6,644 nucleotides of DNA from MWBF01 sp964614645 (GTDB lineage: Bacteria > Chloroflexota > Anaerolineae > CG2-30-64-16), in assembly GCA_964614645.1 (NCBI GenBank), contig CAZTMA010000205.1, positions 1-6,644 on the forward strand. The letters are read 5' to 3'. The notes beneath the pieces were generated by a model. It was not told where the DNA came from. It was given only the letters and a program-made list of their open reading frames with translations, and ran no database searches. Positions within the stretch are counted from its first letter, which is position 1. Every line of letters starts with the position of its first letter. Of the stretch, positions 1-6,423 are shown in pieces. The position numbers were made by a program, and so were the translations under genes.

Positions 1-1
1 C

Positions 2-2812
2 CTGCTGGCGCGGCTGCTGTCGCTGCAGTGCGGCGCCGACTGGGATGAGCGGGGCCGCCAGGTCGACCCGAAGCAGGTGCGCCAACGCACTTGCGATTCG
101 GTCCGGACGCTCGTGACGGCCCTGGCGCACCGCAGGCCTGTCACGCTCATCTTCGAGGACCTGCACTGGGCGGATGCTCTCTCGTTGGACCTCATCGGCC
201 ACCTGATGACGGCGCTGGCAGAGGCGCCGCTGCTGCTGGTCTGCGTCTATCGGCCGGAGCTGGCCCAGGCCGGCGAGCCGCTGTTGGCGCTGGCTGTCCG
301 CCATTGTCCGGACCGCTCCACCGCGCTCCATCTCGACGAGCTCAGTCCGGCTCACAGCCGCGAGCTGCTGGCCTCGCTGCTCGCGATCGAGCAGCTGCCC
401 GAGCCGACGCGCAGTCTCATCCTCGCGAAGGCCCAGGGCAACCCCTTCTTCCTGGAGGAGATCGTCCGCGGCCAGATCGACAGCGGCATGCTGTACCGGC
501 ACGCGGATAGCTGGCGCAGCCGGGCCGAGATTGCCACGGTGACCCTACCGGAGACGGTGCAAAGCGTGATCCTGAGCCGGGCCGACCGCCTGCCCGCGGA
601 GCAACGGCAGTTGCTGCAGATGGCGGCTGTGCTGGGGCGCTACTTCCCGCGGCGCTTGCTGGCCGCGCTGGCCCCGTCCGGCGTGGACCTGGAGGCCGCG
701 CTGGAAGCGCTGTCGTCGCTGGCGCTGGTCTACCAGGAACGCAGCCAGCCCGAAGTGGAGTATTCCTTCCGCCACGTGCTGGTGCAGGATGCCATCTACC
801 AGGCCGTGCCGGGCAGGCGCCGCGTGATCCTGCACCGGCAGGTCGCGGAGGCGCTGGAGACCCTCGCTGCGGGCAATCCCGGTCCCCACCTCGAGCAACT
901 GGCCTATCATTATGACCGCAGCGATGCCGCGACGAAGGCCATCGAGTACCTGGTGAGGGCGGGAGAGAAGGCCCAGAACGCCTATTTCAACGACGAGGCC
1001 GTCAACTACTACCAGCGTGCGCTCGCGCGGCTCGACACGCTGGCCGAGGGCGCATGGGACGAGGCGGACCAGTGGCGGCTTACGGCGCTGAAGGGAATTG
1101 GCATCACATGCTGGAACACCAGCAAGCTGGCTGCCGCGGAGACCTACTTCCGACGCGCCGTCTCGCTGGCGCAGGAGATGCGGGTAGCTCCCTTCGAACT
1201 GGCCCAACTCTATAGCTGGCTGTGCCGGACGCTTCGCTGGCAGAACCGCCCTGACGACGTCATCGCAGTGTCACTGGAAGGTCTGGGCCGGCTGGGCGAC
1301 GCAACGCGGTCGCTGGATGCCGCCATGCTGTACGGCAACCTCGTAGAAGGCTACTACCATAGAGACGAACTCACCCGGTACTATGAAGTCCTGGAACACC
1401 TGGCCGGGTTCCTGACCCTCTTGCCTTTTAGCGATAGCCTCTTTGAATGCTATGGTCACGTCATGCTCATGCATCGGGATCGCAACGAGATCGAGAAAGC
1501 ACGCGACCTCGTACGCTTCACCGAGGAGGGGCTGCAGGATGGTCATAATACTCTCATGAGCGCCTGGCTGCATATGTGGATCATCGCCCGCTATCTGGAC
1601 GCTGTCGGAGACACATTGGCTGCGATCGACCACAACGAGCTTGGCGTGGAACTCATACGCAGATTGGGCGACCTGAAGTCACTGGCCTATGGGTTGAATC
1701 AACTGGCCGTCCGCACACTGTCGCTCGGGCAAGTGGCCCGAGCCCGGGCTGCCATCGAAGAGGGCCTTGCCGTTCACAGCCGCGTTGGGTCAGCGGGCGA
1801 AATCATGGAGAGCACGGAGATTCTGGGCTACCTCCGTTACTGCGAAGGAGCAGTTGACGAGGCCATCGAGCTGACCGAAAGGGCAACCGCATTAGCCCGT
1901 CCCAGCGGGTTCCTGATGCTACTCAGGTTCCTGAGAACGCTGGCAGGCCGGCTGTATCTCGCACAGAGACGCCGTGAAGAGGCGCGGACTCAGTTCCGCA
2001 CCGTGCTGAACATGGAGACACCCGATCCGCCACGGTTGCTGTGGATGGCCAAGGCGATGGCGGGACTGGACGCGGCCGGCGCGGACCAGGACGAGTATGG
2101 AGACCACTTCCTCACTTTGCAGCGGAAGCACCCTGAGTTGGGACTGTGCCAGTGGCGGCTGGAGTCGGACGTCCGTGACATGGGCCTCTCCGGGGGCCTA
2201 CTGGAGCATTTGACGGCGGACATCGAGCTGGGGCGCTGGGAGTGGGTGGATCTGTTCGGTGATTGCGAGTGGACGCTGGCAGGAGGCGCGCTCACCATTC
2301 ACGCGGCCAATTGTCGTGACCTGTGGTCCACCAACCTCAGTGCACCGCGGCTGGTGCGACCTGTTGCGGGTGACTTCGCGATACAGGTTACGGGCCGGCG
2401 AGCCCTGCCGGACCGCCCTGCTATCGGCGGCCTCCTGCTCTGGCAGGACCAAGCGAACTACTTGCGTCTGACCTGGGGCGAGCTGGGCGCGGACCAGGTC
2501 GTGCTGTGCGGCGCGCGGAACAACCGGAACATCATCATCGGCCGGGGTACGCTACCCAATGACGGCAGCGTTGTCCTGCGCCTCGAGCGCCGCGGCGAGC
2601 AGGTGGCGGCTCTGTGCAGCGCAGACGGCCGCGACTGGTATCGTGTGGGGCAGTCAGAACTTGTCGCAAATGGCCTCCTGTTCGTGGGTCTGCATGCCAT
2701 TGGCAGCATCGACCGCATGGTCTATCCGGGTGCCTATACCGAGGGAACTGCGATTCGATTCAACGGGGGAGAGATGGGAAGCACCCCGCCTGAAGGACGG
2801 GGTGCTTCGTAG
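2..2812 (+). CDS. Large ATPase/TPR signalling protein with C-terminal DUF1349-like domain (5' truncated by window edge)
   Basis: The frame is open from nucleotide 2 to a TAG at 2810-2812, giving 936 visible residues. The true start lies upstream; the GTG at 77 has no special support. Residues about 45-60 (nt 134-180) hold a Walker B-like hydrophobic strand and acidic pair (LIFEDLHWAD), typical of the AAA_16/STAND ATPases found in cyclase-, kinase- or LuxR-linked regulators. GNPFFLEE (residues 146-153), LPETVQSVILSRADRL and FRHVLVQDAIY are further hallmarks of that group. The Walker A loop must lie upstream. From about residue 300 to 720 the protein is a TPR-like helical array (for example NYYQRAL, AETYFRRAVSLA). 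Residues about 745-920 form a beta-rich domain resembling DUF1349/concanavalin-like lectins (GGLLLWQD, NYLRLTWGE, SADGRDWYRVG, VGLHAIG). No C-terminal LuxR HTH is present. The output domain (kinase, cyclase or other) is unseen. Base composition falls from very GC-rich in the ATPase half to moderate in the TPR half. Family call is confident; specific role is unknown. Confidence 0.9.
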   Translation: MLARLLSLQCGADWDERGRQVDPKQVRQRTCDSVRTLVTALAHRRPVTLIFEDLHWADALSLDLIGHLMTALAEAPLLLVCVYRPELAQAGEPLLALAVRHCPDRSTALHLDELSPAHSRELLASLLAIEQLPEPTRSLILAKAQGNPFFLEEIVRGQIDSGMLYRHADSWRSRAEIATVTLPETVQSVILSRADRLPAEQRQLLQMAAVLGRYFPRRLLAALAPSGVDLEAALEALSSLALVYQERSQPEVEYSFRHVLVQDAIYQAVPGRRRVILHRQVAEALETLAAGNPGPHLEQLAYHYDRSDAATKAIEYLVRAGEKAQNAYFNDEAVNYYQRALARLDTLAEGAWDEADQWRLTALKGIGITCWNTSKLAAAETYFRRAVSLAQEMRVAPFELAQLYSWLCRTLRWQNRPDDVIAVSLEGLGRLGDATRSLDAAMLYGNLVEGYYHRDELTRYYEVLEHLAGFLTLLPFSDSLFECYGHVMLMHRDRNEIEKARDLVRFTEEGLQDGHNTLMSAWLHMWIIARYLDAVGDTLAAIDHNELGVELIRRLGDLKSLAYGLNQLAVRTLSLGQVARARAAIEEGLAVHSRVGSAGEIMESTEILGYLRYCEGAVDEAIELTERATALARPSGFLMLLRFLRTLAGRLYLAQRRREEARTQFRTVLNMETPDPPRLLWMAKAMAGLDAAGADQDEYGDHFLTLQRKHPELGLCQWRLESDVRDMGLSGGLLEHLTADIELGRWEWVDLFGDCEWTLAGGALTIHAANCRDLWSTNLSAPRLVRPVAGDFAIQVTGRRALPDRPAIGGLLLWQDQANYLRLTWGELGADQVVLCGARNNRNIIIGRGTLPNDGSVVLRLERRGEQVAALCSADGRDWYRVGQSELVANGLLFVGLHAIGSIDRMVYPGAYTEGTAIRFNGGEMGSTPPEGRGAS
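2778..2808. repeat. Perfect 11-bp inverted repeat (hairpin) overlapping the 3' end of the ATPase gene
   Basis: The left arm GAAGCACCCCG (2778-2788) is exactly complementary to the right arm CGGGGTGCTTC (2798-2808), with a 9-nt loop. The hairpin lies in the last codons of the ATPase gene, so it encodes most of the tail GSTPPEGRGAS. It sits between two convergent genes (stops at 2812 on + and 2836 on -) and could slow or end transcription from both sides. Neither strand has a T-run after the stem, so it is not a textbook intrinsic terminator. On the minus strand the core reads CCCCGTCCTTCAGGCGGGG, which from memory resembles end hairpins of IS200/IS605-type elements. That resemblance is not verified. 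Confidence 0.75.
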
Positions 2813-2835
2813 GACCTATTGTCGGCCCGCAGCCA

Positions 2836-3351
2836 TCACCTCACAGCCGCACAGAACTCGTCCTCGTCCAGGTCGATCAGCCCCGTCTCCTTCACGAGCG
2901 TAACGATGGGTTCTCCATCGACGTATGTGACTATCTGTACTTGCTGACCGGACCGGTGATAGATCGAACCGAAGCCGGGAATCACAACGTGCCAGAGGAC
3001 CCCGGTCGCTTTCCACTGCTCAACCCTCGGCTCAAGGGTGACCAGATCAAAGTGAACCGTGAAGCCGTAATCGCTAGTAGCGACGATCACACCGGGGTTG
3101 GTCGACTTATAGAAGCTGTCGGTGCCGCTATACTGATACAGACCCTTGACGAGGGTGCCGTCCTTGTCGAAGAACTGCGATTCCTTGGCCTCAAAGGCGT
3201 CGTGCGACCAAATCTCGAAATCGCCGCAATCGGTCAGTTGGTAATCGTGGGCGAATTCATACTCGGTCTTGACAGGTTGGTCTGAGGAGACCGGCAGAGC
3301 AGCGAGCAGGACGATCAGCAACGCAAGAAGCCAGATTGTCAGTTTCTTCAT
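2836..3351 (-). CDS. Small secreted protein of unknown function with two cysteines
   Basis: This encodes 171 residues. Residues 1-23 form a clear Sec signal peptide: MKK, a long Leu/Ile/Ala core, then ALPVSS. The mature part is about 148 residues, predicted beta-rich, and has only two cysteines: C42 (LTDCGDFEIWS) and C167 in the last five residues (DEFCAAVR). Their terminal placement suggests a disulfide closing the domain. Motifs such as FFDKDGTLVKG, KSTNPG and VVIPGFGSIYHRSGQ recall small exported hypothetical proteins that I remember from Actinobacteria and Chloroflexota with the same Cys-near-start, FC-near-end layout. No enzymatic function can be assigned. The frame stays open upstream to 3534, but ATG 3351 is chosen because AAGGAGG lies 7 nt before it and the signal peptide starts exactly there. 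It follows the lipoprotein gene after 55 bp and is probably its operon partner. The GC content looks lower than in the TPP enzyme gene. Confidence 0.85.
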   Translation of the reverse strand: MKKLTIWLLALLIVLLAALPVSSDQPVKTEYEFAHDYQLTDCGDFEIWSHDAFEAKESQFFDKDGTLVKGLYQYSGTDSFYKSTNPGVIVATSDYGFTVHFDLVTLEPRVEQWKATGVLWHVVIPGFGSIYHRSGQQVQIVTYVDGEPIVTLVKETGLIDLDEDEFCAAVR

Positions 3352-3358
3352 GGAAGTT

Positions 3359-3365
3359 CCTCCTT
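3359..3365 (-). promoter_or_regulatory. Shine-Dalgarno that fixes the start of the small secreted protein
   Basis: Reading the minus strand, AAGGAGG is followed by a 7-nt spacer (AACTTCC) and ATG at 3351. This near-perfect site favours the internal ATG over the upstream in-frame ATG at 3534, which would start inside the preceding gene and bury the signal peptide. Confidence 0.85.
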
Positions 3366-3406
3366 CTCGAGTGACGATTGAGTTGGTCAAACGCCAATCA
3401 TCGTTT

Positions 3407-4390
3407 CTACTGCCCCGGCGGGACGAGCGTGAAGCCAAGCTGCAGGAAGTAGCCCAACGTATCGTAGTCTGACCAGTCCTCCACCACCTTGCCATCCACG
3501 ATCTTGTGAATGATCGTGTCGCTGAATTGCACATGGTTGCCTGTGGGCGGGAGGCCCATGAGGTCGCCGGTGTGGGTGCCCTGGCAAAGATAGCGGCTCA
3601 CCACCTCGTTCCCTGCGGCGAACATATCCTCAACCGCACAGTTCCAATCGGGGAAGGCGGTATGCAGCATAGCGACGAACTGCTTCAGGCCCTCCGAGCC
3701 GGGCGGGTCGGCCGGGTAGTCCACCTCATGCCGCACGTAGTCGGCGGCATAGTATTGGTCGACGAGGTCCAGATTGCCCCCGTTCCAGATATTCTCGTTG
3801 ATGAACCTCATCAACGCCATATTGGTCGCGAGGGGGTCGGGGGTGGTCATGAAGCGCGACGAACTTTCCGCAGAGACTCTCCAGGTCCACTCCGATATCT
3901 TGCCGTGGCTCAACCTGTACGTGGACTGGGCGATCAGCGGGACGTCGATGGCATGAGTGTAGGCGCTTTCCCATACCTCCGTGGCCTTGACATTGTTGCC
4001 GTTTACATCGATCCACAGGCTGTAGCCGGTAATGCCGCTCTCGCCCCGGTCGAAGTCGAACATGGCCCGGATTTCGTCGGCGCCCGTGCCGACCCAGATG
4101 CCTTCAGGCCCGAAGTTGGGGAAGTTCTTCCCCTCGTCGATCCAGGTCCAGACCGCATCTTCAGTGTGCAGGGACAGCAGCAGTTCCGTGTCGTATGCGC
4201 GATACGCCTCGTAGAACTGCGCCATCACCTCCATGACTGCGGCATCTTTCGATTCCCCGACCGGCTGCGCAGCCGGCATGGCCGCGGCCAGGGACAGAGA
4301 CGTCACCGGCGGGACAGGTGCACATGCGCCCAGGACGAGCGCGGCCAGAACCAACATGGATAACACGATCGTGGTGGTTGAGCGACGCAT
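3407..4390 (-). CDS. Exported lipoprotein with two tandem NTF2/SnoaL-like domains (ester-cyclase-like)
   Basis: This encodes 327 residues. It starts with a lipoprotein signal peptide (MRRSTTTIV, then a Leu/Ala core) and a lipobox LVLGAC with the lipidated Cys at 23. An Ala/Pro/Ser linker runs to about residue 48. Residues about 50-172 form an NTF2-like domain (FYEAYRAYDTELLLSLHTED start, YRLSHGKISEWTWR end). Residues about 185-320 form a second domain close to SnoaL-like ester cyclases (NLDLVDQYYAADYVRHE, GLKQFVAMLHTAFPDW, GTHTGDLMGLPPTG, KIVDGKVVEDWSDYD). NTF2 folds form cone-shaped pockets that bind or isomerise small hydrophobic molecules. Catalysis here is not shown, and a binding role outside the membrane is equally possible. 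After C23 only two cysteines remain (C251, C269), both in the second domain. The start at 4390 is backed by AAGGAGG 7 nt upstream and by the signal peptide. It is probably the first gene of a two-gene operon with the small secreted protein. Localisation and fold are confident; substrate is unknown. Confidence 0.9.
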   Translation of the reverse strand: MRRSTTTIVLSMLVLAALVLGACAPVPPVTSLSLAAAMPAAQPVGESKDAAVMEVMAQFYEAYRAYDTELLLSLHTEDAVWTWIDEGKNFPNFGPEGIWVGTGADEIRAMFDFDRGESGITGYSLWIDVNGNNVKATEVWESAYTHAIDVPLIAQSTYRLSHGKISEWTWRVSAESSSRFMTTPDPLATNMALMRFINENIWNGGNLDLVDQYYAADYVRHEVDYPADPPGSEGLKQFVAMLHTAFPDWNCAVEDMFAAGNEVVSRYLCQGTHTGDLMGLPPTGNHVQFSDTIIHKIVDGKVVEDWSDYDTLGYFLQLGFTLVPPGQ

Positions 4391-4397
4391 GGTTCGA

Positions 4398-4404
4398 CCT
4401 CCTT
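4398..4404 (-). promoter_or_regulatory. Shine-Dalgarno of the lipoprotein gene
   Basis: Minus-strand AAGGAGG sits 7 nt before the ATG at 4390. The motif and spacing match those of the next gene downstream (3359-3365), which supports matched translation of the pair. Confidence 0.8.
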
Positions 4405-4452
4405 CTGGCGAACAGGCACGACAAGCGGTGCAGTCGGCCCTCTGCCGGCCCG

Positions 4453-4482
4453 GACAGCGGCCTGGTGCCTCAGGCTGCTGTC
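4453..4482. repeat. Imperfect 12-bp inverted repeat upstream of the lipoprotein gene
   Basis: The left arm GACAGCGGCCTG (4453-4464) pairs with the right arm CAGGCTGCTGTC (4471-4482) across a 6-nt loop. Eleven of 12 positions are complementary; the exception is a G/T position, which on the minus-strand transcript becomes A/C. It lies 62 bp before the lipoprotein ATG and about 100 bp after the TPP enzyme stop. It could be an operator, a 5'-leader hairpin of the lipoprotein operon, or a transcription end for the TPP enzyme gene. No T-run follows on the minus strand, so an intrinsic terminator is the weakest reading. Confidence 0.6.
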
Positions 4483-4530
4483 ACAAGGGAGGGCTCTGCC
4501 GTTGTCGCTGCCGTCATCTTATCGCCCGGT

Positions 4531-4548
4531 CGTCGCAAAAACGTCGCA
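4531..4548. repeat. Short direct repeat, two CGTCGCA copies 11 bp apart
   Basis: CGTCGCA occurs at 4531-4537 and again at 4542-4548, separated by AAAA. The 11-bp period is one helical turn, as in some paired operator half-sites. It lies in the 192-bp spacer between the TPP enzyme stop and the lipoprotein start. Two 7-mers in GC-rich DNA can arise by chance, so this is a weak regulatory candidate. Confidence 0.3.
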
Positions 4549-4582
4549 TAAGTGTTGCAGGCGTGCACCTTGTGGATCAAAT

Positions 4583-6271
4583 TCACACGGCCTGCGCGCC
4601 GCCATACCGCGCGGCCCAGGCGTGCAGGCTGGCCCACTGGACGGGCACGTGGATGACCGTCACGGTGTTGGCGGCCAGCCCGGCCGCAATGGCCGGCCCG
4701 AGCTGCGCGGCGTGCTCGATGTAGACGCCGGTCGCGCCGAGCGCCTCGGCGACCCGGTCGAACCGGATGGCGCCGTACCCGCTGGCGCCGAACTGGCTGG
4801 CGATGCGCCGGCCCTCCGGCTGGTCGTCGGCCACGATGCCCCAGGCGCCGTCGTGTGCGACGACAGCTACGTAGGGCGTGCCGAAGCGCAAGGCGGTGGT
4901 GATCTCGCTCAGGTTGAAGCCGGCCGACCCGTCGCCGCTGAGCAGCAGGAGCGGATGCCCCGGCCGCGCGAGCCGGGCCGCGACCGCACCCGACAGCCCC
5001 CAGCCCACCGCGCCGCTCGTGCCGCACGTCAGCCAGTGGCCCGGATGCCGGTCGAACAGGGCCATGTGCGCCCACTGGCCGATGTTGCCGCCATCGACCA
5101 GGAAGGTGATGTCCTCGTCGAGGAACGGCCGGATCTCCCGGCAGACGCGCATGGAGGTCAGCGGCCAGTCATCCTCATAGCCGCGCGACGCCCACTCGGT
5201 GAATAGCGTCTGTCGCGCGGCGCGCACCTCCGCCAGCCAGCCCGAGTGGGGCGCGGCCCCGAGTGCCCGGAGTTCGTCCGCGAGCTGGTGCAGCACGGTC
5301 CGGGGATCGCCGGTGATGCCGACCTCGGGAACCACGTTGCGGGTGAGCTCGGACGGCTCGATGTCGACCCGGACGACGCGCGCATCACGGGGGAAGAGCG
5401 GCGGATGGCCGCGGCCGGCCCGGTAGTCGATGCGCGCGCCCACCGTCAGCACCACGTCGGCCTCGGCCAGGCTGGGCAGCGCACTGTTCGTGAAGTGGCC
5501 CCCGCGCGTGACGCCCACGTACTGGGAGATCGCCTCCTCGATGCAGCCGCGGTCCCAGATGTGCGACAGGATGGGGATGTCGGTCAGCGCGGCGAACTCC
5601 CGGAGCGCGTCCCAGGCGTGCGCGTAGAAGGCGCCGCTGCCGACCAGGAGGAAGGGTCGCTGGGCCGATGCCAGGATCTGCGCGGCCCGGCGCACCAGCT
5701 CCCCGTCGCCCGCCGCGGCCGGCTGCGCCTGCAACAGGCTGATGGGATCGGGAGCTTCGGTCACCGCTGCGTCGATTTCCGCGGCGAAGACATCGTGCGG
5801 AATGGTCAGGTGCACGGGGCCCGGCCGGCCGCTCACTGCGAGCGTGAAGGCGGTCCGGACCTGCTGGGGCAGCGCGTCGATATGGTGGACCTTCGCCGCA
5901 TACTTGCAGACGGGCCGCGCCATGCTCACCTGGTCGAGTTCCTGGAAGGTGTCCGCGCCCTCCGTCTCCTGCGGGCTGCAGCCGCTGATGAGCACCATCG
6001 GCCGGCCGTCCCACCAGGCGTTGGTCAGCCCGGTGAGTGCGTTCGTGTGGCCCGGTCCCGCGCTCACGGCGGCCACTCCCGGCCTGCCGGTCATGGCGCC
6101 CCACGCATCGGCCATGTAAGCCGCGCCCTGCTCGTTGCGCACGTCCACGATGCCGATGTCGCCATCGACAAAGGCGTCCAGGAACGGGAACAGGCCGTTC
6201 CCGGGCAGGACAAGGAGCTGCTCGATCCCCCAGCGGTGCAGCCGCCGCGCCAGCCATTGTGCTCCGTTCAT
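4583..6271 (-). CDS. Thiamine diphosphate-dependent enzyme, acetolactate synthase/benzaldehyde lyase superfamily
   Basis: This encodes 562 residues, the normal length for single-chain TPP enzymes of the IlvB group, with the usual three-domain order. The N-terminal pyrimidine-binding domain (about 1-165) holds the catalytic Glu at 47 (VRNEQGAAYMADAWG), SAGPGHTNALTG (70-81) and FQELDQVSMARPVCKY (109-124), closely matching IlvB-type enzymes. The central domain (about 190-330) has LLVGSGAF and VVLTVGARIDY. The C-terminal pyrophosphate/metal-binding domain (about 385-545) has GTSGAVGWGLSGAVAARLA and the metal motif GDGSAGFN (446-453), but ends in H473-D474 (AHDGAWG) instead of NN or ND. It is cytosolic, with no signal peptide. 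The likely chemistry is decarboxylation or carboligation of 2-keto acids or acyl donors; the substrate cannot be read. There is no ilvN, ilvC or leu gene nearby, so it is probably not the housekeeping acetolactate synthase. ATG 6271 is chosen over the in-frame ATG at 6313 because a GGGAGGAAGG sequence precedes it and the family begins near this point. Confidence 0.92.
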   Translation of the reverse strand: MNGAQWLARRLHRWGIEQLLVLPGNGLFPFLDAFVDGDIGIVDVRNEQGAAYMADAWGAMTGRPGVAAVSAGPGHTNALTGLTNAWWDGRPMVLISGCSPQETEGADTFQELDQVSMARPVCKYAAKVHHIDALPQQVRTAFTLAVSGRPGPVHLTIPHDVFAAEIDAAVTEAPDPISLLQAQPAAAGDGELVRRAAQILASAQRPFLLVGSGAFYAHAWDALREFAALTDIPILSHIWDRGCIEEAISQYVGVTRGGHFTNSALPSLAEADVVLTVGARIDYRAGRGHPPLFPRDARVVRVDIEPSELTRNVVPEVGITGDPRTVLHQLADELRALGAAPHSGWLAEVRAARQTLFTEWASRGYEDDWPLTSMRVCREIRPFLDEDITFLVDGGNIGQWAHMALFDRHPGHWLTCGTSGAVGWGLSGAVAARLARPGHPLLLLSGDGSAGFNLSEITTALRFGTPYVAVVAHDGAWGIVADDQPEGRRIASQFGASGYGAIRFDRVAEALGATGVYIEHAAQLGPAIAAGLAANTVTVIHVPVQWASLHAWAARYGGAQAV

Positions 6272-6276
6272 GGTGT

Positions 6277-6286
6277 CCTTCCTCCC
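6277..6286 (-). promoter_or_regulatory. Shine-Dalgarno that fixes the start of the TPP enzyme
   Basis: The minus strand reads GGGAGGAAGG immediately before GACACC and ATG 6271. Either GGGAGGA (8-nt spacing) or the AAGGA next to it (4-nt spacing) can serve. The upstream in-frame ATG at 6313 would add 14 residues (MYTAVSSSRGRKDT) unlike this family's N terminus. Confidence 0.7.
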
Positions 6287-6304
6287 GCGAGATGATGATA
6301 CCGC

Positions 6305-6310
6305 AGTATA
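6305..6310 (-). promoter_or_regulatory. Candidate -10 element for the TPP enzyme gene
   Basis: The minus strand reads TATACT, five of six matches to the sigma70-type -10 consensus, about 34 bp before ATG 6271. This would give a leader of roughly 27 nt including the Shine-Dalgarno. No good -35 hexamer is present at 16-18 bp spacing, so the assignment rests on the -10 and its position alone. Confidence 0.35.
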
Positions 6311-6401
6311 CATCCGATTTCGCGGACCCAGCTATGATCCCTTCGATTGCTTCGAGTGATTGTGCGTGATCCAGCGAGGCAGACACCAGCCCGAACCTTA
6401 C

Positions 6402-6409
6402 AGACGTCT
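6402..6409. promoter_or_regulatory. 8-bp palindrome overlapping the -35 zone of the rightward promoter
   Basis: AGACGTCT is a perfect 8-bp palindrome. It starts 22 bp before the TATAAT at 6424 and so overlaps where the -35 hexamer would lie. It could be a small operator, but palindromes this short are common by chance. Confidence 0.2.
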
Positions 6410-6423
6410 CTGCCGGCATCGTG

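Noticed and set aside
545..1207. Minus-strand open frame (220 codons) opposite the ATPase gene
   Set aside because: It is antisense to a conserved ATPase segment and is explained by high GC, which removes stop codons from opposite frames.
2778..2808. The hairpin as a classical intrinsic terminator
   Set aside because: No run of T follows the stem on either strand, so it is listed as an inverted repeat with only possible terminator activity.
3352..3534. Upstream extension of the small secreted protein to ATG 3534
   Set aside because: It would overlap the preceding gene and place the signal peptide at residue 62; the AAGGAGG before ATG 3351 decides the start.
3506..4363. Plus-strand open frame (285 codons) opposite the lipoprotein gene
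   Set aside because: The minus strand encodes a clear lipobox and two NTF2-like domains; the opposite frame has no motif and no good ribosome binding site.
4470..4517. A 15-codon upstream open frame on the minus strand ahead of the lipoprotein gene
   Set aside because: It has no Shine-Dalgarno, ends inside the inverted repeat, and its composition (MTAATTAEPSLVTAA) carries no sign of selection; chance is sufficient.
4483..4582. A sigma70-type promoter for the lipoprotein operon
   Set aside because: Candidate hexamers (GATAAG as -10; TTGATC or GCGACG as -35) do not combine at acceptable spacing with adequate matches, so none is called.
5246..6295. Long plus-strand open frame (349 codons) opposite the TPP enzyme
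   Set aside because: It is antisense to a well-recognised gene in very GC-rich DNA, has a low-complexity Arg/Ala/Gly/Pro composition, and shows no family motif.
5385..6419. Long minus-strand open frame (344 codons) overlapping the TPP enzyme in another frame
   Set aside because: Its sequence is rich in Arg, Gly and Ala with no recognisable domain; it is a frame shadow of the TPP gene.
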